Assembly: GCA_001769855.1 (NCBI GenBank) | Contig: MEPP01000021.1 | Location: forward strand, 1 to 64,000 | DNA: 64,000 bases | Reading direction: 5' to 3' | Source: Bdellovibrionales bacterium GWA2_49_15 | Lineage (GTDB): Bacteria; Bdellovibrionota; Bacteriovoracia; Bacteriovoracales; Bacteriovoracaceae | Part shown: in pieces, positions 25,850-35,155 of the stretch | Layout of the letters: every line of letters begins with the position of its first letter | Numbering within the stretch: the first letter of the stretch is position 1 | Position numbers and translations under genes: made by a program | Notes under the pieces: model-generated | What the model was told of the DNA's origin: nothing | Database searches by the model: none | What the model saw: the letters and a program-made list of their open reading frames with translations, nothing else

Positions 25850-27105
25850 AAACGGCCCCTAATAAGTTCGATCGCCGCAGGTTCTTTGAGGTAATCACCT
25901 TGAAAAAGCATTCGTTTTAAACGGTCCTCGTTGGCCATAAAGCGGTATTGAACGGCAAAGAAGGAAGTTTCTGACTGGATATGGTTTCTTGAGGCCTCCA
26001 CCAGCATCAGCATCTCGACTTTCTCGCCCAGACTCAAACGTTCATAGAGTTTTCGCAAGGTCAGTTCAGTTAGAACGGTATGCCGTTTCAAGTCTGGATA
26101 GTTGGCAATGTCGAGATTGTAATTTTCAACCAGCAGCTTGAGTTGCCGTCGCAGAGTCTCCGTGGCGGCATGCGCTTGAGTTTTTAAAATTTCCTTTTGA
26201 GCGCTCACAACACGCAGGGAAGCTCCTGTCCCAAATCCCAGCCCCCCATTTTGAGTCGGCCCACTGTTCATGCCTGAACTGCCAAGGAAAGTATACATGA
26301 CTTCTTTCTTAACATAGTTTGAAGCCGCGATAAGATGGTTGAATTCTCGGATCTCTGGGGACGAGTCGATAGCGCGAAACTCGAAATCCTGATAGCTGAG
26401 CGGAGTAAGAATATTAAAATCTGGCAACGGGATGGGCGACAGAACAATGTCAACTTCGTTGGGATATCCCATCATGTAGGCCAAGAGATTGGTCTCTTCA
26501 AGCACCAGAACTTCCAACGCTCGTCTGTCTTCCTTGAGCGCTAAAATTCGTGCCTCAATTTCCCGCGAGGCACCATCTCGCAGGCCTCCTAATGTTTCGT
26601 GAGTGCTCACGATGAGAAAGAGTTCTTCAAACTCTTGAATGTTACGATTGACGTGATCAAGCACCGCACGATCTAGAAGACTATGAAAATAAAGACCCTT
26701 GCTTGTCATGACCAGATTGGCCCAAAGGGCGCGATAAGCTTCCTTGTCTGCCAGGAAAAGGATTTTTGCCTCCTTAAGGCGAAACCAGTTGGCCGGAACT
26801 AAAAAGGGAGCAATGTCTTCAATGAGGCCCATGGCCGCTCCGACATAATTTCCCATGACCGCATCCACGGCGACTCCGGCGATTCGCCAAAGGTTGAGTC
26901 GGGGTAGTAGATTACCTCTTGCTATCTGGATGGCCTCTTTGGCCTGGTAGACGCGAAGAGCGTTTTCAAGAACTTCATAATTGCTGCTCGACACTTTTTT
27001 AACAACATCGTCGATGGAAATGGTGACTGATTCCTTGCTCAGACCAATTGAGGTCATAAAGAACTGAAAAAGGAAAAGACCTGCTAATATTTTTTTGGCA
27101 AGCAT
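25846..27105 (-). CDS. TolC-family outer-membrane efflux protein (divergent)
   Basis: A 419-residue exported protein with TolC-like organisation: long helices, repeated halves (residues about 30-210 and 230-410), and coiled-coil stretches such as RDGASREIEARILALKEDRRAL. It differs from the forward-strand TolC protein and contains a hydrophobic insertion (about residues 75-105, GVAVDAVMGNYVGAAMGLIE), unusual for the family. Its partner pump is not in this operon; it may work with a lipoprotein (27109) or with the RND pump downstream on the other strand. Confidence 0.7.
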   Translation of the reverse strand: MLAKKILAGLFLFQFFMTSIGLSKESVTISIDDVVKKVSSSNYEVLENALRVYQAKEAIQIARGNLLPRLNLWRIAGVAVDAVMGNYVGAAMGLIEDIAPFLVPANWFRLKEAKILFLADKEAYRALWANLVMTSKGLYFHSLLDRAVLDHVNRNIQEFEELFLIVSTHETLGGLRDGASREIEARILALKEDRRALEVLVLEETNLLAYMMGYPNEVDIVLSPIPLPDFNILTPLSYQDFEFRAIDSSPEIREFNHLIAASNYVKKEVMYTFLGSSGMNSGPTQNGGLGFGTGASLRVVSAQKEILKTQAHAATETLRRQLKLLVENYNLDIANYPDLKRHTVLTELTLRKLYERLSLGEKVEMLMLVEASRNHIQSETSFFAVQYRFMANEDRLKRMLFQGDYLKEPAAIELIRGRL

Positions 27106-27108
27106 GGG

Positions 27109-27774
27109 CTACTCCTCTACTCGTGAAGCCGAGAAAGTATAAATGTTTGCATTAGAAGTAGGCTGCATCTTTCCCCTTACCTGACTTACGCTTTCCAATC
27201 TTCCGTCGGCAATCTCCTCCGCCAAGGTCGAGGCCAATCGCGGATTGGTTTCAACCTCGCTTGCGGCTTCTTCTGAAATTTGAAAGCTATAAAAATTGGG
27301 GCAACCCTCTGAGGCAATATTGATTTTTCCCTTGATAATGTCTGGGCGGACATTGGCAACCAGACATCCGACAGCGCTAAAGCTGGATTCCGGATTCCAC
27401 TGCACAACCTGGACGTTGAAATAAAGGTTGGTTAAATCGGCGGTAACCTCTTCCCAGGTTCGGACGCGATCGCTCGGTACGTATCGTGGAAGACTTGGAG
27501 TGAGAGTTAGGCGGATCTTAAAATTGCTTCTATTAACCAGGATTGCACCCTCGTAAGTGCCTGAAAGTGCTTGGTAAAAACGCTGTCTCTTCTCTAAATC
27601 AGCTTCGGCGGCACGGGCCTTAGAGTCGACATAATCTCGCTCGGCAGCGATAGCGTTGCGCGCTGCCTCCTGTCCCTGGATATTTGAGACTTCACGAATC
27701 TTCTCATCGCTCTTCTCACTGTTGCAGCCAGCGATTAGCGCCAAACCGAGTACGATGCAAGCTACCTTCTTCAT
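27109..27774 (-). CDS. lipoprotein, unknown, first gene of reverse metal operon
   Basis: A 221-residue lipoprotein (LIAGC lipobox, Cys17), with a helical N-terminal part rich in Ala and Glu (ARNAIAAERDYVDSKARA) and a strand-rich C-terminal part. Gap to the TolC-like gene is 3 bases. GGAGGAG precedes its ATG. Function unknown. Confidence 0.7.
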   Translation of the reverse strand: MKKVACIVLGLALIAGCNSEKSDEKIREVSNIQGQEAARNAIAAERDYVDSKARAAEADLEKRQRFYQALSGTYEGAILVNRSNFKIRLTLTPSLPRYVPSDRVRTWEEVTADLTNLYFNVQVVQWNPESSFSAVGCLVANVRPDIIKGKINIASEGCPNFYSFQISEEAASEVETNPRLASTLAEEIADGRLESVSQVRGKMQPTSNANIYTFSASRVEE

Positions 27775-27864
27775 AAACTCCTCCTACGATTGCAAAGTCA
27801 TATGCGATTTATTAAATGGCGTAAAGGGCCTCCCTTAGTGTGCGGTAAACGGATAAATCATTCG

Positions 27865-27874
27865 AGTGTCACAA
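27865..27874 (+). repeat. AGTGTCACAA copy 1
   Basis: Ten bases identical to a site at 28357-28366. Here they form part of a TCAC-AATC-GTGA palindrome (27869-27880). Located 33 bases before the HNH-repeat protein start. Confidence 0.35.
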
Positions 27875-27906
27875 TCGTGAGACCGTGGACGTATTACTCA
27901 TAGTTT

Positions 27907-28329
27907 ATGAAAATTAAGCATTCCTCCCGACGATGGACCATTGAAAGAATTCTCTGTGAGATCCTCAAACTTCCAGAGGTGTCGGCCAAACATGCTCAGC
28001 ACTTGCATGCCGACCTCTACAGTGCGGCCATACGCCATTTTTCAAGCTGGAGAAAAGCTGTTGAAGCGGCAGGTTTTGAGTATCAGCGAGTCTCGAAACG
28101 TAAGCTGAGAGGGCATTGGAGTTGCGAAAGAATAGTTGCTGAGATCACTCAACTCTCAAAAAAAAACTCCAATCATGTCAGATCAAATCGACGTGATCTT
28201 TATAGTGCCGCCATTCGTTTATTTGGCAATTGGCAAAGTGCTGTTGAGGCCGCTGGATTCAATTATGATGAGATAAGGCAAGACTGGGTGTCTTCAGATG
28301 CAGACAAGATTCGGTTTCGTAAAAAGTAG
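27907..28329 (+). CDS. two homing-endonuclease-associated repeats; possible DNA-binding protein
   Basis: A 140-residue basic protein built of two repeats of about 55 residues. Each starts with W(T/S)-ERI--EI--L, continues to DLYSAAIR-F--W--AVEAAGF-Y, and ends before a short charged linker. This matches the HNH-repeat (homing-endonuclease-associated repeat) family, normally a DNA-binding module beside nuclease domains. No HNH catalytic motif is seen here. It sits alone between two oppositely directed metal operons, where a regulator would be expected. A regulatory role is inference. Confidence 0.7.
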   Translation: MKIKHSSRRWTIERILCEILKLPEVSAKHAQHLHADLYSAAIRHFSSWRKAVEAAGFEYQRVSKRKLRGHWSCERIVAEITQLSKKNSNHVRSNRRDLYSAAIRLFGNWQSAVEAAGFNYDEIRQDWVSSDADKIRFRKK

Positions 28330-28339
28330 GACATTCTGC

Positions 28340-28366
28340 TATAATATCTTAATTAAAGTGTCACAA
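28340..28366 (+). promoter_or_regulatory. TATAAT -10 element and AGTGTCACAA copy 2 before the RND operon
   Basis: A perfect TATAAT lies at 28340-28345, 70 bases before the CusC-like gene; no good -35 element is visible at 16-18 bases upstream, so an activator may be needed. AGTGTCACAA (28357-28366) repeats the sequence at 27865 and lies at about the transcription start. Confidence 0.4.
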
Positions 28367-28414
28367 ATCATTCACAAGGTTCGTATTATTGTTTACGAGT
28401 GATGACGTTTATTT

Positions 28415-29683
28415 ATGTTTAAAAAGATAATTATATTTACTCTACTTGGGTTAACCAAAGTGTCCTTTGCTCAAGGAACTCAACTTCAAGTCCTTGTCGA
28501 AGAAGCTCTCAAAGGCCGTCCACTTCTGGAGGCTGCCAAGTATGAAGCGGATGCAAAAGAGGCCGAAATTGGTCCCAAAGGGTCCTATGAGGACCCCATG
28601 CTGGAAATCGCCGCCACCAATTATCCCTCTGATACATTATCAGCGGGAGAGTTTGGAATGACTGGAAATGAATTATCGATTACCCAAAAAATTCCTTTTC
28701 CCGGAAAACTCACCAAGCTTCGCAACGCCGCTCGATTTGAATTTGAATCCAAGTCCTCAACTTATGGGCAAATGAGATTGGATTTGATTCGAGAGGTGCG
28801 GATCGCTTTTTGGGAACTATTTTTGGTTTACAAAAAAAAGGATATTTTAGGCGAGCAAATTTCCCTGGTAGGCCAGCTCGTGAGTGTTATGCGGAGCAAG
28901 TACACTCTGGGCAAAGCATCTCAAGCAGAACTTTTGGCCATGCAAGCAGAGGAAGGAAATCTGAAGGATGAACTTTTGACTGTTGAGAAAGAAATACAGG
29001 TAAAATCCGGAGCTTTAAATCGTGCTGTTGGACGCGACAGTAATTCCCCTCTGGAACGACCAGAACTTTCCGCCAAGCCACTTCTCGATTTATCTAAGCT
29101 CAATGAAGAAACGCTTAAGAGCAAAATTTTAGAACGCAATCCTGGACTCATGTCCAAGAAGCACGATTTAAGCGCCTCCGATGAAAAGCTCGCCTTCACA
29201 AAAAGAAATTATCTTCCAGATTTTGAATTTCGCTTGGCCTACATGGATCGCGTCCCAAGCCCAGGTGATCGAGGTGTTAATCTTGTTTCGGGAGGAGTCG
29301 GATTTACCATACCACTCTGGGCGTTTTCAAAACAGTCGGAAGAACTTCAAGGTGCCAGGGCCGAGCGTGCACGATCGGAAAGATTGTTGGAAGAGGAGCG
29401 CCGTAATATTCAGTACCAGGTGCATACCATGTTTGCAGAGCTTCGAGAGTCCCATGATCGCCTACGATTGTATGAAGGAGGACTGGTTCCCCTTGCCAAG
29501 CAAGCTGTTCTCTCAGGCAAAACCGCTTATCTCATAGGGAAGTTTGAGTACGGTGCCATGGTTAATCTTATAAAAAACCGCTTTCAAACTGAGTTCGCCT
29601 ATAATGAAGCACTGATAACATACCTATCTCGAATAGCAGAATTTGAGGCATTGCTCGGTGAACCTTTGGGAGTAAATCCATGA
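28415..29683 (+). CDS. outer-membrane component of Cu/Ag RND efflux (CusC/CzcC-like)
   Basis: A 422-residue TolC-family protein with a signal peptide (MFKKIIIFTLLGLTKVSFAQ). It shows the family's repeated N-terminal motif, e.g. NELSITQKIPFPGKLTKLRNAA (residues about 84-105) and long coiled coils. It forms the exit duct of the tripartite pump. Its stop overlaps the start of the MFP gene as ATGA. Operon order C-B-A matches Cus and Czc systems. Confidence 0.88.
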   Translation: MFKKIIIFTLLGLTKVSFAQGTQLQVLVEEALKGRPLLEAAKYEADAKEAEIGPKGSYEDPMLEIAATNYPSDTLSAGEFGMTGNELSITQKIPFPGKLTKLRNAARFEFESKSSTYGQMRLDLIREVRIAFWELFLVYKKKDILGEQISLVGQLVSVMRSKYTLGKASQAELLAMQAEEGNLKDELLTVEKEIQVKSGALNRAVGRDSNSPLERPELSAKPLLDLSKLNEETLKSKILERNPGLMSKKHDLSASDEKLAFTKRNYLPDFEFRLAYMDRVPSPGDRGVNLVSGGVGFTIPLWAFSKQSEELQGARAERARSERLLEEERRNIQYQVHTMFAELRESHDRLRLYEGGLVPLAKQAVLSGKTAYLIGKFEYGAMVNLIKNRFQTEFAYNEALITYLSRIAEFEALLGEPLGVNP

Positions 29684-30750
29684 TTGCTCGGACAATTTTA
29701 TTTTTGCTTCTCATTTTTGGCTGTACCCAGAAGCATGAAAGTATCGATTCAAATGCAAAGCATGAAAGTGCACAAAAAAAAGAACTTTATCGCTGCTCTA
29801 TGCATCCCGCTGTCACATCCGATAAACCAGGTATCTGTCCAATCTGTCACATGGATCTTGAAAAAGTTGAAGATGAGACAACACCGGCCGTAGCCCAGAC
29901 AACTGCCAATCAGTCTGTTGAAGGAAGAGGAGCCTTTACCCTCTCAGCTGAGCGGCAGCAAATGATTGGAGTAACTTTTGCTCAGGCCACGATTCGGCAT
30001 TTAGGTTATGAAGTCCGCGCAAGTGGGCGAGTGGCCTTTGACCCAGAACTATTTACGGCGATTGAAGAGTATCGGCAAGCTGTTATGTCCAAAGGGCAGA
30101 TGACTGACACGTTGATGCAAGGTCAGGCCAACGACTTAGTTTCCTCCGCCAAAACAAAATTGAAATTGATGGGCCTGTCCGATCAGCAAATTCGATCTCT
30201 GAGTTCTAGTAAAAGTAGCGCCATGGATCTACTTTTGCCCCAAGGTTCGGTTTGGGTTTATGCCGAAGTGTTCGAGTATGAAGTTGCCGGTCTGAAACCC
30301 GGCGTGGAGGTGGAGGTCGATGCGCCTTCAATTCCAAATAAATTGTTCACAGGAAAACTTTCCAGCATTAATCCGGTGGTGAATTCGCCCACGCGAACAG
30401 TGCGTGTGAGGGCCTTAATTCCCGATCCGGAATCGCTGCTTCGACCTGAAACATTTGTGAACGTAAAGATTAAAATTGATTTGGGTGATAGACTTGCGAT
30501 TCCGGAAAGTGCCGTCCTTTTCTCAGGTGAAAAAAAGTTTGTTTTTATTGTCATGGATAAGGGGCATTTCATGCCACGTCCTATCGAAGCAGGTTTGAAG
30601 GCCGATGGTTACTATGAAGTCACTTCGGGTCTAGCAAGCGGTGATACAATCGTGACTTCTGCCAATTTTCTTATTGATTCAGAATCGCGCCTGAGGGGTG
30701 TCTTGGAAAATGCCACCCAAACTCCTGCGCCCGCACACCAGGGACACTAG
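29680..30750 (+). CDS. periplasmic adaptor (CusB-like) with heavy-metal-binding domain
   Basis: A 356-residue lipoprotein membrane-fusion protein (LIFGC lipobox). Residues about 37-63 hold the heavy-metal-binding domain YRCSMHP...CPICHMDLEKVE, typical of Cu/Ag-RND adaptors and some copper ATPases. The following barrel-sandwich and beta-barrel parts are recognisable (SGRVAFDPELF, WVYAEVFEYEV, VRALIPDP, RLAIPESAVLF). It links the RND pump to the TolC-like duct and hands over Cu(I)/Ag(I). Confidence 0.9.
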   Translation: MIARTILFLLLIFGCTQKHESIDSNAKHESAQKKELYRCSMHPAVTSDKPGICPICHMDLEKVEDETTPAVAQTTANQSVEGRGAFTLSAERQQMIGVTFAQATIRHLGYEVRASGRVAFDPELFTAIEEYRQAVMSKGQMTDTLMQGQANDLVSSAKTKLKLMGLSDQQIRSLSSSKSSAMDLLLPQGSVWVYAEVFEYEVAGLKPGVEVEVDAPSIPNKLFTGKLSSINPVVNSPTRTVRVRALIPDPESLLRPETFVNVKIKIDLGDRLAIPESAVLFSGEKKFVFIVMDKGHFMPRPIEAGLKADGYYEVTSGLASGDTIVTSANFLIDSESRLRGVLENATQTPAPAHQGH

Positions 30751-30752
30751 TC

Positions 30753-33700
30753 ATGATTGAACGAATTATCGAGTGGAGTGTTCATAATAAACTACTCGTT
30801 TTCATTTTCACTGCTGTTTCTATTATTGCAGCTACACTGTGCTTAAAGACTATCCCGCTTGATGCCATTCCTGATCTTTCAGATACTCAGGTTATCATTT
30901 ATTCCAAGTGGGATCGATCTCCTGATATTATTGAGGACCAGGTAACTTACCCTATCGTAACCGCACTTCTAGGCGCTCCCAAGGTCAAAGCGGTTAGGGG
31001 TCTCTCTGATTTTGGTTATTCATATGTTTACGTTATTTTCGAAGACGGTACTGACTTATACTGGGCGCGTTCGCGAGTTGTGGAATACTTAAGTAAAATT
31101 TTGCCCAAGCTCCCCCCGGAAGTGAGAACTGAAATCGGCCCTGACGCCACAAGTGTGGGATGGGTTTATCAATATACCCTTATCGATGAATCCAACCAGC
31201 TCAATCTTGCCGAGCTTCGAAGTATTCAAGATTGGCAACTCAAGTTTCATCTTCAAGCAGTTCCAGGCGTCGCAGAAGTCGCTACCATCGGTGGATTTGT
31301 TAAGCAGTATCAGGTCAATGTTGATCCGAGCAAGCTCTTTCATTATGGGATGAATATTACACAGGTGGTGAATGCCGTTCGTTCTGGCAATACAGATACC
31401 GGCGGTCGTGTAGTCGAGTTTTCGGGGACGGAATATATGGTGCGAGGCCGCGGCTATATTAAGAACAAGGAAGATATCGAGAATATTGTTGTCATGACGG
31501 ACCCTCAGACGGGGGTTCCGATTTTGGTAAAGCATTTAGGTCGTGTCGAGTTAGGCCCGGATATGCGGCGAGGTGTTGCGGAATTTAATGGGATGGGTGA
31601 TGCCGTAGGTGGTGTGGCGATCATGCGCCAAGGAGAAAATGCCTTAAATGTCATCAATCGAGTGAAGGCCCGTTTAGAAGAGCTAAAACCCAGTCTTCCG
31701 CCTGGTGTGAAGGTTGTGCCCGTGTATGATCGTTCTGGTTTGATCGAAGGCGCGATTGAAACACTCAAGCATGAGCTAAAAATTGAAGTCATTATTGTCA
31801 GCTTGGTGATTCTTCTTTTTCTTTGGCATATTCCCTCAGCGACCGTGCCCATTATCACTATTCCAATTTCGGTTTTTCTGGCGTTCATTCCCTTATATTT
31901 CACAGGACTCACTACAAATATCATGTCCCTCGCGGGAATTGCCATTTCGATTGGCGTGTTAGTGGATGGTGCCATTGTTGAGGTTGAAAATGCTTATAAA
32001 AAATTGGAAGAATGGAATGCGACTGGCAGAAAAGGAGATTTTCACTTAATCCGATTAAATGCCCTGAAAGAAGTGGGCCCCTCTGTTTTCTTTTCCATTC
32101 TTGTGATTGCCGTGTCCTTTCTTCCCGTGTTCACTTTGGTGGATCAGGAAGGACGACTTTTCAAACCCCTTGCAGTTTCTAAAACTTTAACCATGATGTT
32201 GGCCTCAGTCCTGGCGATCACCCTCGATCCAGCACTTCGAATGATGTTTACCAGAATGGATTATTTTAACTACCATCCCCTGAAAACAACCCGCTTTGTC
32301 GGAACTATGCTCCAACCTTTTATTAACTTCTACGAGCGTGTAAGAAAGGGGGGTGTCTGGATCGGTAACCAGGTCCTGGTGGGTAAATACTATCCTGAAG
32401 AATCTCACCCTATCAGCAAAATATTGTTTCGCATTTATGAACCCGCCGTGCGCTTTGTGATCAAGCACAGTGGAAAAACTTTGATTGTGGCCATCCTTTT
32501 AATGTTATCCACTATTCCTGTTTATTTGAAACTCGGTTCCGAGTTTATGCCTCCCTTGAATGAGGGTGCCTTCCTCTATATGCCCACCGCCTTTCCCGGT
32601 ATGTCGGTGACAGAGGCCAAGCGCATTTTACAGATTCAGGACAAACTCATTAAGGAATTCGAAGAAGTCGACACAGTTTTTGGCAAGGCCGGCAGAGCCG
32701 AGACCCCCACCGATCCGGCACCGTTTTCCATGGTGGAGACGACTGTCGTACTGAAGCCGTCATCACAGTGGCCCCCCGTGAAGCGCTGGTACTCATCTTG
32801 GCCCAACTTCATCCAACCTCTTTTTCATTGGATGACTCCTCCGCACCGTACGTTTGAGGAACTCCAGAATGACATGAACAACAAGCTGCGATTCGCTGGC
32901 ATCCCAAATATTTGGACCATGCCGATCAAAAACAGAATTGATATGCTCTCAACCGGAATCAGGACGCCGATTGGTATAAAAGTCTTAGGCAAGGATCTCA
33001 AGGTCATTCAGAATGTTGGCGAGCAAATCGAAGTTGCCCTTCGTCCCCTTGAGGGCACGAGAAATGTCTACGCCGAGCGCGCTGCTGGTGGTTACTATCT
33101 GGATTTTGTCCTCAATCGTGATGAGCTTGCCCGCTACGGAATTTCCGTGGCCGACGCACAGATGATCGTCAACACGGCCGTTGGCGGGGAAAATATCAGT
33201 TATACGGTAGAGGGGCGTGAGCGCTATCCGATCAATGTTCGATATGCTCGTGAGTTTCGTGACGATATTAATGCCATGAAGAGGGTGCTCGTTCCAACTC
33301 CCACGGGAGTTCAGATTCCCATCACTCAAATTGCCGACATTCGCATGGTGGAAGGGCCTGCCATGATCAGAAACGAGAACGGTTTACTGGCGGGCTTTGT
33401 TTATGTCGATATGGCTGGACGGGATGTGGGCGGTTATGTCGATGAGGCCAAGAAAATAGTTGAGCAAAAGGTCAAGGTCCCAACGGGGTATAGTCTTGTT
33501 TGGAGCGGCCAGTATGAAAATATGATTCGCGTGAAGGAGCGCTTGAAGATTGTCATTCCTCTCACCATTTTCATCATTGTGCTCCTTCTTTACATGAACA
33601 CAAAGTCAGGTATGAAAACGGCGATTGTGATGTTGGCTGTCCCCTTTTCCTTAATTGGTAGCGTGTGGCTCCTTTATCTCTTGGGTTACAATATTTCCAT

Positions 33701-34109
33701 TGCCGTTTGGGTGGGTATGATCGCTCTTATGGGGTTGGATGCCGAAACGGGTGTCTTCATGCTTCTCTATCTCGATATTGCTTATGAGAATCAGGTTCGT
33801 GCGGGTAGAATGCGTACCAAAGAGGAACTTGATGAAGCTATTCTGCATGGAGCCGTGAAAAGAATCAGACCGAAGATGATGACCGTCATGACCACATTCA
33901 TGGGACTTCTGCCTATCATGTGGGCCACGGGTGCAGGAGGTGATGTCATGCGCAGAATCGCCGCTCCCATGGTGGGAGGGCTTGCCACTAGCTTTATTCT
34001 GGAGCTGCTGGTTTACCCGGTGATTTTTCATCTGTGGAAATGGAAGTTTGTAATGAAGAAAGGGACGATTATTCCCACGCCTTCTGCCCATTCGCTCAAG
34101 GCCCACTAG
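30753..34109 (+). CDS. CusA/CzcA-family RND metal efflux pump
   Basis: An 1118-residue inner-membrane RND pump. Characteristic segments: LKTIPLDAIPDLSDTQVI near the N-terminus, LVDGAIVEVENAYKKLEEW in TM4 carrying the proton-relay Asp, GSEFMPPLNEGAFLYMP, MVETTVVLKP and IKNRIDMLSTGIRTPIGIK. The three conserved Met positions of CusA (FMPPLNEG, MVETT, RIDMLS) are all kept, which points to Cu(I)/Ag(I) rather than Zn/Co/Cd. Starts 2 bases after the adaptor gene. Confidence 0.95.
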   Translation: MIERIIEWSVHNKLLVFIFTAVSIIAATLCLKTIPLDAIPDLSDTQVIIYSKWDRSPDIIEDQVTYPIVTALLGAPKVKAVRGLSDFGYSYVYVIFEDGTDLYWARSRVVEYLSKILPKLPPEVRTEIGPDATSVGWVYQYTLIDESNQLNLAELRSIQDWQLKFHLQAVPGVAEVATIGGFVKQYQVNVDPSKLFHYGMNITQVVNAVRSGNTDTGGRVVEFSGTEYMVRGRGYIKNKEDIENIVVMTDPQTGVPILVKHLGRVELGPDMRRGVAEFNGMGDAVGGVAIMRQGENALNVINRVKARLEELKPSLPPGVKVVPVYDRSGLIEGAIETLKHELKIEVIIVSLVILLFLWHIPSATVPIITIPISVFLAFIPLYFTGLTTNIMSLAGIAISIGVLVDGAIVEVENAYKKLEEWNATGRKGDFHLIRLNALKEVGPSVFFSILVIAVSFLPVFTLVDQEGRLFKPLAVSKTLTMMLASVLAITLDPALRMMFTRMDYFNYHPLKTTRFVGTMLQPFINFYERVRKGGVWIGNQVLVGKYYPEESHPISKILFRIYEPAVRFVIKHSGKTLIVAILLMLSTIPVYLKLGSEFMPPLNEGAFLYMPTAFPGMSVTEAKRILQIQDKLIKEFEEVDTVFGKAGRAETPTDPAPFSMVETTVVLKPSSQWPPVKRWYSSWPNFIQPLFHWMTPPHRTFEELQNDMNNKLRFAGIPNIWTMPIKNRIDMLSTGIRTPIGIKVLGKDLKVIQNVGEQIEVALRPLEGTRNVYAERAAGGYYLDFVLNRDELARYGISVADAQMIVNTAVGGENISYTVEGRERYPINVRYAREFRDDINAMKRVLVPTPTGVQIPITQIADIRMVEGPAMIRNENGLLAGFVYVDMAGRDVGGYVDEAKKIVEQKVKVPTGYSLVWSGQYENMIRVKERLKIVIPLTIFIIVLLLYMNTKSGMKTAIVMLAVPFSLIGSVWLLYLLGYNISIAVWVGMIALMGLDAETGVFMLLYLDIAYENQVRAGRMRTKEELDEAILHGAVKRIRPKMMTVMTTFMGLLPIMWATGAGGDVMRRIAAPMVGGLATSFILELLVYPVIFHLWKWKFVMKKGTIIPTPSAHSLKAH

Positions 34110-34117
34110 GCCCTTTT
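34098..34117 (+). terminator. terminator-like hairpin at the end of the RND gene
   Basis: GGCC, loop CACTA, GGCC, with flanking AA and TTTT (one bulge). It overlaps the TAG stop of the pump gene and lies before trpS. Confidence 0.4.
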
Positions 34118-34158
34118 AAAGTTCACTATTCGTTTGAAATTGGTCATAATTACATATT

Positions 34159-35151
34159 ATGAAAAAAGTATGTCTGACCGGTATCAAACCCACAGGGAAT
34201 CCACATCTCGGCAACTATTTAGGTGCCATTCGTCCTGCTATTCGCATGGCGCAGTCTGGAGAGTTTGCAGGTTACTATTTTATTGCCGATTACCATTCGC
34301 TGACCGCCGTTCATAATGGCAAAGAATTAAGCCAGTATATTTATGAGGTAGCGGCGACCTGGATGGCCTTCGGCCTCGATCCCAAGCAAGTCGTGCTCTA
34401 CCAGCAAAGTCACATTCCTGAGGTCATGGAATTACATTGGATCTTATCGTGCTTCACGGCGAAGGGGCACATGAATCGCGCCCATGCCTATAAGGCCATG
34501 GTTCAGGAAAATGAAAACAGCGGAAGGGACCCTGACCTTGGTGTGAATATAGGACTGTATACTTATCCGGTGCTGATGTCGGCAGATATCTTACTTCTTC
34601 AGTCAGATGTTGTTCCGGTAGGTCCTGATCAACTTCAGCATCTGGAAATTGCCCGCGAAATCGCCCAGTCTTTTAATTTCGTCTACGGTGATCTTTTGAA
34701 ACTGCCCAAGGCCCTGGAGCAAAATGTCCCGCTGATTCCCGGTCTCGATGGGCGAAAGATGAGTAAGAGTTATCAGAACACTATCCCACTTTTTGCCAAT
34801 GAAAAAGATTTGAGAAAGCTGCTTAATAAAATTAAGACCGATAGCTTGCCGCCGGAGGCCCCCAAAAATCCGGATGAATCGCTCATTTTTACCCTCTATA
34901 AATTTTTTGCCACCCCCTATGAAATTGAAAATTTGAAAGCATGGTATCTGCGCGGAATTGGCTGGGGCGATGCGAAGGCGCAACTTTTTGAGGTTATTAA
35001 CAGAGAGCTACAATTACCACGTCAGCGCTATCAAGAGTTAATTTCAAATAGGTCTGAAATTGATCGGATTTTAAACGAGGGTGCGGAGCGTGTTCGATCA
35101 AAGGCCCAAGACTTACTTAAAAAAATCAAGAAAACCATTGGGGTAATTTAA
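34159..35151 (+). CDS. trpS: tryptophanyl-tRNA synthetase
   Basis: A 330-residue class I synthetase that charges tRNA-Trp. The HIGH-type motif is NPHLGNY (about residues 12-18) and the KMSKS motif is intact as KMSKS near 194. TrpRS landmarks such as TGIKPTGNPHLGNYLGA and PVLMSADILL are clear. Length matches the bacterial type I enzyme. No strong Shine-Dalgarno is visible before ATG 34159. Confidence 0.96.
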   Translation: MKKVCLTGIKPTGNPHLGNYLGAIRPAIRMAQSGEFAGYYFIADYHSLTAVHNGKELSQYIYEVAATWMAFGLDPKQVVLYQQSHIPEVMELHWILSCFTAKGHMNRAHAYKAMVQENENSGRDPDLGVNIGLYTYPVLMSADILLLQSDVVPVGPDQLQHLEIAREIAQSFNFVYGDLLKLPKALEQNVPLIPGLDGRKMSKSYQNTIPLFANEKDLRKLLNKIKTDSLPPEAPKNPDESLIFTLYKFFATPYEIENLKAWYLRGIGWGDAKAQLFEVINRELQLPRQRYQELISNRSEIDRILNEGAERVRSKAQDLLKKIKKTIGVI

Positions 35152-35155
35152 AAAG

